10,340 nt of DNA, from positions 1 to 10,340 of the forward strand of contig JAOAPG010000207.1 of assembly GCA_025462785.1 (NCBI GenBank), given 5' to 3'. The stretch comes from Acidobacteriaceae bacterium. GTDB taxonomy: Bacteria > Acidobacteriota > Terriglobia > Terriglobales > Acidobacteriaceae. The notes under the pieces are model-generated. The model was not told the DNA's origin. It saw only the letters and a list, made by a program, of their open reading frames with translations, and made no database searches. The translations under genes and the position numbers were made by a program. Positions within the stretch are counted from its first letter, which is position 1; the number at the start of each line of letters is the position of its first letter. Positions 5,479 to 10,340 of the stretch are shown here, piece after piece.

Positions 5479-6599
5479 ATGCGAGTGCTAGTCGATATCG
5501 TTCGCCAGTCGCTGGCGACTCTATGGGCGCATAAGCTGCGCTCGTTCCTTACTATGTTCGGGATTGCCTTGGGCGTAGGGTAGCTGCTTTTGCTGGTTGG
5601 CTTAGGCGAGGGTTTCTGTAGTGGGCAGGCCAGACAGCTGTACTCTGAAAGCGATCTCTCCCGTGCTTAATCGCGAGGATATTCGTGCGGTTAGCGATTA
5701 CGGGTCTACCAATGGTCAGGTTTTCGGAGTGACTCCTGAATACAATCAGATTCGCAACATCCCTTTAGGCGTCGGGCGTTGGTTCAATAACAAAGACAAT
5801 ATCGACTGGCGGCGAGTAGCGGTCGTTGGTTGGGAGCTGCTGAAGAATGTGTTTCCGGGACGGCCAGCTGTGGACGCAACCATACTCCTGAATGGCATCC
5901 GCTTTGACGTCGTTGGCGTGCTGGCCAAAGTTGGACAGGATGGAAACAATGGAACCAATGCACGCATTTTTGTTCCCATTGAGACCATGCGAGATTTGTT
6001 CCGGCTAAAGCAGCAGAATTCCGAGGACGCGATTTCCTTCATTAACTATCGACCATTAAATAAAGGCGAGCACCTGCGCTCAAAGCAGGAGGTGCACGAA
6101 ATCATCGCGCGACGCCATCGCTTCGATCCCAAGTTGGAAGATGCTTTTGAAGACTGGGACACGATTGAAAATTCTCGGCGTGTCGACAAGATATTCGACG
6201 CAATGGACTACTTCTTAGGCGTTGTTGGATTGGTGACCTTGGGACTGGGAGCAATCGGTATTGTGAACATCATGCTGGTCTCGGTCACTGAGCGGACCAA
6301 AGAGATCGGATTGCGCAAGGCACTGGGCGCTACACATCGCAACATCCTGGCGCAATTTTTTGTGGAAGGAATGTTCCTAACCATTTTGAGCGGCGGCACC
6401 GGCTTCTGCTTGCGGCGGGTTTTATGACTTTGCTCGCTCAGCTACCCGCTCCGGAAGGGTTCGACACACTCCTCGCATTATCCCTATGTCTGCCGTTGGG
6501 GCGATTCTCTCCCTTGCTCTTGCTGGGATTACTGCCGGTTTTTATCCCGATCGGAAGGCTGCGCTATTGTCGCCCGTAGAGGCTCTACGCGCAGAATAG
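5479..6599 (+). pseudogene. MacB/FtsX-type ABC transporter permease, multiply disrupted
   Basis: Remnant of a membrane permease subunit of an ABC exporter (MacB-like periplasmic core plus FtsX domain). It begins MRVLVDIVRQSLATLWAHKLRSFLTMFGIALGVG, the usual cytoplasmic helix and first membrane segment. Then the lesions start. A TAG at 5581-5583 interrupts the segment, and the same frame continues as LLLLVGLGEGF. Around 5640-5650 the homology jumps frame with dozens of periplasmic-core residues apparently missing, resuming as LKAISPVLNREDIRAVSDYG. A one-base loss near 6407 follows LSGGTGF, and the reading continues in another frame as LAAGFMTLLAQLPAPEGFDT. A further shift at 6469-6470 leads to PRIIPMSAVGAILS and the end SPVEALRAE, TAG 6597-6599. 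Between the lesions conservation is excellent, including NIMLVSVTERTKEIGLRKALGATHRNIL, so decay is recent or selection on segments persists. The intact paralogue begins 33 bases on. Confidence 0.9.
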
Positions 6600-6632
6600 C
6601 CTTGGTCGATTCGATGGGAGAAGTTGGAATTT

Positions 6633-7874
6633 ATGGTTCGAGATCTCGGCAAACACGCTTACGACGCACTACGACACAACCGAAACCGCAGCCTGCTCAC
6701 TATGTTGGGCATGGCGTGGGGCATCGCTACGGTCGTGTTGTTACTCGCCTATGGCTCTGGATTTGAGCGAGGTCTTTGGTCGGCGTTTCGCTCCTTTGGA
6801 ACTAACCTGGTAATGGTGTTTCCTGGGCGAACTTCGTTACAAGCGGGCGGCACTAAACCGGGAAGTGAAGTTCGCCTCACGGTCATCGATCTTGATTCCA
6901 TCCGAGCAGAGGTTCCTCTCCTCAAGCGACTTTCCCCTGAAGTTACCAAGCAGAATAGCGCTGTAGCTTACGGTTTGCGGAGCGGTGCTTACGACGTGAG
7001 CGGTGTGTATTCCAACTATGCACAGATGCGCCGCATGGAGATTGCGGAAGGCAGCTTCTTTACTGAAGTAGACAACTTTACTCATACGCGGGTCGCCGTT
7101 ATTGGCGCGGACATAAAAAAGAAGCTCTTCTCCGGCCAGAATGCGATCGGAGAAGGCGTTCGCGTGGACGGCATTGCTTATCACGTTGTCGGTGTACTCC
7201 GGCACATCATCCAGAACGGTGATGACAACATGAATGCCCACGTTTACGTACCGTTCAGCGCCATGAGCGATCTTAAAGACATCCGCTATTTAAATGCGAT
7301 TGTAATGGAATACGAGGGCGACCATGCCAAAGTAGTGAAAGCGTTGCGCGATTCAATGGCTTTCCATCACAGCTTTAATCCCAAAGATGAGCGGGCAGTG
7401 TTTGTCTTCGATGTATTCGCTGATTTGCTTGATCTCCGCGTAATCACGACCGGGATAAAGATTCTGCTGGGCTTCATCGGCCTGCTAACGTTGGGCATCG
7501 GAGGTGTTGGCTTGATGAACATTATGCTGGTATCCGTAACCCAGCGTACTCGTGAGATTGGAGTCGAGAAGGCGCTCGGAGCACATCGATGGCATATCTT
7601 GTTTCAGTTTTTGGCCGAAGCGCTGGTCATTACATTTCTTGGCGGTTTGGCGGGAGTGGTTCTAGCTTATCTGGTCTCGTGGTCTGTCGGATCACTTACT
7701 TTGTGGAGTGCGTTTGAAGAAAACGTCAGTGAGGGAGATATTCATCTACTGATCGATTCGGTGACCCTGATCTGGTCGACTGGAATCTTGGCCTTCGTGG
7801 GAATCGTGAGCGGGATGCTGCCCGCAATTAAAGCGGCGAGGATGGATCCTATTGAAGCCCTCCGCTACGAATAA
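6633..7874 (+). CDS. ABC transporter permease, MacB-like (MacB_PCD plus FtsX)
   Basis: An intact 413-residue inner-membrane permease subunit of a MacB-type ABC exporter or mechanotransmission complex. The N-terminal helix and first membrane segment (about 20-42, SLLTMLGMAWGIATVVLLLAYG) are followed by a periplasmic core (about 43-270) and three C-terminal membrane segments (about 273-300, 322-350, 376-398). The FtsX signature NIMLVSVTQRTREIGVEKALGA (296-317) links segments 2 and 3, and the protein ends in the typical AARMDPIEALRYE. I chose ATG 6633. A TTG at 6624 in frame, close behind GGGAG (6616-6620), could add three residues. The gene follows the broken paralogue and was probably co-transcribed with it. 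Such permeases need an ATPase, usually encoded next to them with a membrane-fusion protein, but neither is in the window, so substrate and activity are unknown. An ATPase encoded elsewhere could still serve it. Confidence 0.93.
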   Translation: MVRDLGKHAYDALRHNRNRSLLTMLGMAWGIATVVLLLAYGSGFERGLWSAFRSFGTNLVMVFPGRTSLQAGGTKPGSEVRLTVIDLDSIRAEVPLLKRLSPEVTKQNSAVAYGLRSGAYDVSGVYSNYAQMRRMEIAEGSFFTEVDNFTHTRVAVIGADIKKKLFSGQNAIGEGVRVDGIAYHVVGVLRHIIQNGDDNMNAHVYVPFSAMSDLKDIRYLNAIVMEYEGDHAKVVKALRDSMAFHHSFNPKDERAVFVFDVFADLLDLRVITTGIKILLGFIGLLTLGIGGVGLMNIMLVSVTQRTREIGVEKALGAHRWHILFQFLAEALVITFLGGLAGVVLAYLVSWSVGSLTLWSAFEENVSEGDIHLLIDSVTLIWSTGILAFVGIVSGMLPAIKAARMDPIEALRYE

Positions 7875-7882
7875 TCAATAAG

Positions 7883-7896
7883 CGAACCATTGTTCG
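7883..7896 (+). terminator. Small stem-loop after the permease gene
   Basis: CGAAC (7883-7887) and GTTCG (7892-7896) enclose a four-base loop nine bases past the permease stop, in the short gap before the convergent YceI gene. The stem is only five pairs with no T-run, so a terminator is only a possibility. Confidence 0.2.
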
Positions 7897-7931
7897 AATA
7901 CAACGTCACGGGGCGCAACACCGGAAAAAGT

Positions 7932-8531
7932 TCAGTGTGATCCAGCGGACGAGAGACTTGTGCCGGAAGCCCGGAGATCAATTTCCACGGATTCGCTTAC
8001 CCGCAGGATGAACGTACTAGGGTTTTTCAAGCCCCACTTTACATAAGGCACCACAAAATGCGTCGTGATTGTCCAATGATCTGGAGCCATCACCACCTGG
8101 ACAGGAACCGTCATCTCGTGCTCCGTGCCATGAATGCTGAATAGTCCGTGGACTTGTACTGTAGAAGTGCCCTGCGGCGCAACCTTGCCGTCAACGTGGT
8201 CCGGGCGAAACGTGATCTCGGGGAAACGATCGCTTTCGAGAATCTCGCGGTGCATCTTGCGGTCCCGCGTATTGTTTCCACTGTGCCCGCTAGGTGAATC
8301 GATCACAATGTCTCCGCTTACAGCGCCTGTATCGGAATTGAAGTGTACGCCGCCATGCTTCAGATCGAAAGCCCCGTGGACGGTATGAATAACGTCACCT
8401 AATGTGAAATCGACGGTGGTCATGGCTGGGTTAAGTTCCAGAACAATTTCGTGGTTCTGCGCCGGCGAGATCGCGGAGAAGGCAAAGAGGAGTGTGATAA
8501 CCCAAACTGTCAACCTAGCAGTAGTTTTCAA
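7932..8531 (-). CDS. YceI family secreted protein
   Basis: A lipocalin-like beta-barrel protein of the YceI family, whose members bind isoprenoid-type lipids in the periplasm; the exact ligand here is unknown. Diagnostic segments are VDFTLGDVIHTVHGAFDL near the mature N-terminus, SGNNTRDRKMHREILESDRF followed by PEITF, and VHGLFSIHGTEHEMTVPV. A signal peptide, KTTARLTVWVITLLFAFSAISPAQ, precedes the mature chain. I placed the start at TTG 8531, directly before this signal peptide, with GGACGG nine bases upstream. The frame stays open to ATG 8660 and has another ATG at 8615, but these would add 28-43 residues of non-signal-like sequence and would translate through a palindrome (8611-8625) that looks regulatory. 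The start remains the weakest part of this call. The gene is convergent with the permease and divergent from the small membrane protein. Confidence 0.88.
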   Translation of the reverse strand: MKTTARLTVWVITLLFAFSAISPAQNHEIVLELNPAMTTVDFTLGDVIHTVHGAFDLKHGGVHFNSDTGAVSGDIVIDSPSGHSGNNTRDRKMHREILESDRFPEITFRPDHVDGKVAPQGTSTVQVHGLFSIHGTEHEMTVPVQVVMAPDHWTITTHFVVPYVKWGLKNPSTFILRVSESVEIDLRASGTSLSSAGSH

Positions 8532-8610
8532 ATTCCTCTGCCGTCCTTGTTGCGTCAGTCTGTATGAGACGATATCGCGAGTTTGGCGAATCAACGGCTG
8601 ATCAAATTTG

Positions 8611-8625
8611 TACATGTTACATGTA
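8611..8625. promoter_or_regulatory. Palindrome upstream of the YceI gene, candidate operator
   Basis: TACATGT and ACATGTA flank one central base, a perfect 7-7 inverted repeat. On the minus strand a -10-like CATAAT (8645-8650) lies about 20 bases upstream. If that is a promoter, the palindrome would fall just past the transcription start, a usual place for a repressor. The region is shared with the divergent gene at 8698. No matching regulator is encoded nearby. Confidence 0.4.
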
Positions 8626-8697
8626 AAGATAACATTCTGAGCGATTATGCCCGGGGTCATGGTTGATGCGTAGCTCCTGCGCTGGGGGTTTTAAGAA

Positions 8698-8982
8698 ATG
8701 AGGCGGATATTCGTCCGTGCGTTCTGGTTCGTAGTGCTTGCACTCGGATTAGTTTACGTTGGGGATTATGCGGTCATCCGCTTCAGAATTTGGAGATCAT
8801 GGAGCGCATTCGGACAGGTAAGCGTACAGCCTTATTATGCGATTCATCAGAAGAATGGCAAGACGGAGTATGACTCCGCACCAGCGGAGATCGAAACGTG
8901 CGTTCGCGCCCTTTTTCCCCATTCAGGCTACAACCCTTGCTGGTACGCGAACAAGCACACTGAAAAGCGCATTGATATTTGA
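8698..8982 (+). CDS. Small membrane-anchored hypothetical protein with two cysteines
   Basis: A 94-residue protein with one N-terminal hydrophobic segment (about 9-27, FWFVVLALGLVYVGDYAVI) preceded by positive residues (MRRIFVR), so it is either an uncleaved signal anchor with the C-terminus outside or, less likely, a secreted protein. The remaining part, about 65 residues, has a tyrosine-rich strand (VSVQPYYAIHQKNGKTEYD) and two cysteines, C68 and C81, in CVRALFPHSGYNPCW, spaced to allow a disulfide outside the cytoplasm. I recall similar short proteins in Acidobacteriota without a known function. Start ATG 8698 has only a poor ribosome site (AAGAA directly before it, GGGGG 9-14 bases upstream). 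It is divergent from the YceI gene and convergent with the hydrolase gene. Confidence 0.75.
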   Translation: MRRIFVRAFWFVVLALGLVYVGDYAVIRFRIWRSWSAFGQVSVQPYYAIHQKNGKTEYDSAPAEIETCVRALFPHSGYNPCWYANKHTEKRIDI

Positions 8983-9073
8983 GAAGAGGGCGCAGGCGGT
9001 AAGGTTTGGAAGCGATTCCTAGCTCATATCGTTGATGACGGGCTCAGACGGCCCAAATAACATCTGATTCTTC

Positions 9074-10340
9074 TCAATGTGCTGCCGCAGTTCCGGCCAT
9101 CGCTCCAGCAATCGGTGTCAATGCCGCGTGCGTAATTCCGGGCATCTCGTCGCCCCTCACGTATTCTCCCTTGCTCCGCATCATTTCTGGCATTGCCGTA
9201 TATGGCTTGCTGTAGTCGTTATTCGCGTTCCAGAACAAGAAGCCTATTCCACCTTTGCTCTTGGACGTCAGAACTTGGGTTTCGATGTATTTCGGGGAAT
9301 ATGTTTTCGTCCGCCATGCGAATGCCTGCAGCCACGGCCGGATCACCACTCCACTGCCTTTGGTGATCTTCTCGAAGCGGTCCATGGATTCGCCGATGAA
9401 GTGCTCGGGCGCGTCTCCAGGACGCTCGATTCCATCCATGCCAAAAAAATGAGAGGGATAGATCATGGGAGAGAGCACGTCACAATACTTCGCCATGCCC
9501 ACAATGTCCTGGCCAGTGTGCGATAGATCGACCGGACGCTGCCACGCCATAATCCCGAAGACGTCCAGGGACAACAGCACGCCGGTGGGGTGCAATTCTG
9601 CATACGCGTGCTTCAGGAAATCGGTAATCACATCCGAACGGTGCCAGTCGGGGTGCTCGGTTTGGTAGTAGAAGCTTGCATCTTTCTGATCGCCTTCAGC
9701 AGGGAAGCGGACGTAGTCAAACTGAATCTCGTCGGCCCCGGCTTCTGCCGCTTTTTTCGCCAAAGCAATGTCATAGGCCTGAACTTTGGGCTGAGAAGGA
9801 TCGGTCCAGACCAGCTTTCCGTTCTCCTTCCAGGGCTGTCCTGACTTATGCGACTTCACTGCCAACTCGGGGTGAGTCAGGACGAGGTGTTCGTCCCGGA
9901 AGATGGCGACTCGGGCGATGGCGTGCAGACCTTGCGAATGTAGGAATCGGGTGAACTTCGGGAGATCTCGGATATACGTCTTGTGAGCTCCCGCTAAAGG
10001 ATGGTCGAAGGCGATATTGATCGTCCCATCGCTGTCTTTAATGTCGAAGACCACAGCGTTGCCGCCTAGTTCCCGCCAGCGCCGGATGATTCTCAGCCCG
10101 TGGTCACTGCCGGCCATCAATCCAGTTAGATAAATCGCGCGCACTTCAAAATCTTTCACCACGGGAATGGACTTCTCTACGATTGGAGCATCCAATATTC
10201 CCGGGATTAGCAAAGACTGCACTGGTTTGAGGAAGGTCCCCTGCGGGTTGCCATTGGCTTTGCGGATGGCTTCTGCCAGATCCGAAGACGTGAGGTAAGA
10301 AGTCTGAGTAATGAAATGGTGCGAAACCAAAGCTATTGTG
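9074..10340 (-). CDS. Putative glycoside hydrolase (DUF4015/COG1306-like) with LysM-like N-terminus, 5' end cut by window
   Basis: A predicted TIM-barrel hydrolase of the DUF4015 (GHL-type) family, thought to act on cell-envelope or other polysaccharides; no substrate is known. The frame is open through the right edge. The first in-window start (TTG 10330) has three open codons upstream, so the true start, and probably a signal peptide, lies beyond. In residues counted from there, about 1-45 resemble a LysM-like module (TSSDLAEAIRKANGNP then LKPVQSLLIPG), a peptidoglycan or chitin binder. The barrel starts near 60 with RAIYLTGLMAG. Family strand-end motifs follow: NAVVFDIKDSDG (91-102), ARVAIFRDE (139-147), EIQFDYVRFP (201-210), LSLDVFG (253-259), SPMIYPSHF (287-295), RPWLQAF (331-337) and FLFWNANNDYS (364-374). 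Asp and Glu in these are candidate catalytic residues. The C-terminal tail is Ala/Gly-rich and probably disordered. Confidence 0.88.
   Translation of the reverse strand, partial: TIALVSHHFITQTSYLTSSDLAEAIRKANGNPQGTFLKPVQSLLIPGILDAPIVEKSIPVVKDFEVRAIYLTGLMAGSDHGLRIIRRWRELGGNAVVFDIKDSDGTINIAFDHPLAGAHKTYIRDLPKFTRFLHSQGLHAIARVAIFRDEHLVLTHPELAVKSHKSGQPWKENGKLVWTDPSQPKVQAYDIALAKKAAEAGADEIQFDYVRFPAEGDQKDASFYYQTEHPDWHRSDVITDFLKHAYAELHPTGVLLSLDVFGIMAWQRPVDLSHTGQDIVGMAKYCDVLSPMIYPSHFFGMDGIERPGDAPEHFIGESMDRFEKITKGSGVVIRPWLQAFAWRTKTYSPKYIETQVLTSKSKGGIGFLFWNANNDYSKPYTAMPEMMRSKGEYVRGDEMPGITHAALTPIAGAMAGTAAAH

Overview
This window looks like chromosomal DNA of a free-living Gram-negative heterotroph with moderate G+C. 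I favour Acidobacteriota (Terriglobia-like). The basis is the mix of a DUF2911-TPR exported protein, paired MacB/FtsX-type permeases, a secreted YceI protein and a DUF4015-type putative glycoside hydrolase. This assignment rests on recalled gene content, not on a phylogenetic marker.

Layout from left to right. (1) A GlxA-type regulator (PfpI-like domain plus AraC helix-turn-helix), cut by the left edge, is followed 48 bases later by an OsmC-family peroxidase-like gene with a GTG start; a hairpin lies just past the OsmC stop. (2) A decayed ISNCY/IS1202-like insertion sequence (about 1696-2832) has nearly perfect inverted ends. Its transposase, on the minus strand, carries a frameshift and appears to have lost its N-terminal helix-turn-helix. 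The element sits between two copies of a 17-base direct repeat that would have been only 48 bases apart before insertion. (3) A small acidic/basic helical protein of 62 residues is translationally coupled (TAGTG overlap) to a complete 3-hydroxyacyl-CoA dehydrogenase; a hairpin follows. (4) On the minus strand lies an exported DUF2911 plus TPR protein. Divergent from it is a MacB-like permease pseudogene with at least four disabling lesions, then an intact paralogous permease. No ATPase or membrane-fusion gene is visible beside the pair. (5) The last part has a YceI-family secreted protein (minus), a divergent small membrane-anchored protein with two cysteines (plus), and a putative glycoside hydrolase with a LysM-like N-terminus (minus), cut by the right edge.

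Functional links that the sequence supports are the two apparent operons (GlxA-OsmC, and small protein-dehydrogenase) and the permease pair, which probably once formed one transporter. The rest look like independent housekeeping or envelope genes. I see no CRISPR array, rRNA, tRNA or obvious defence system. The most unusual elements are the doubly defective IS inside a short repeat pair, the half-dead permease pair preceded by two strong hairpins, two short palindromes in the upstream regions of envelope-protein genes, and the uncharacterised coupled 62-residue protein.
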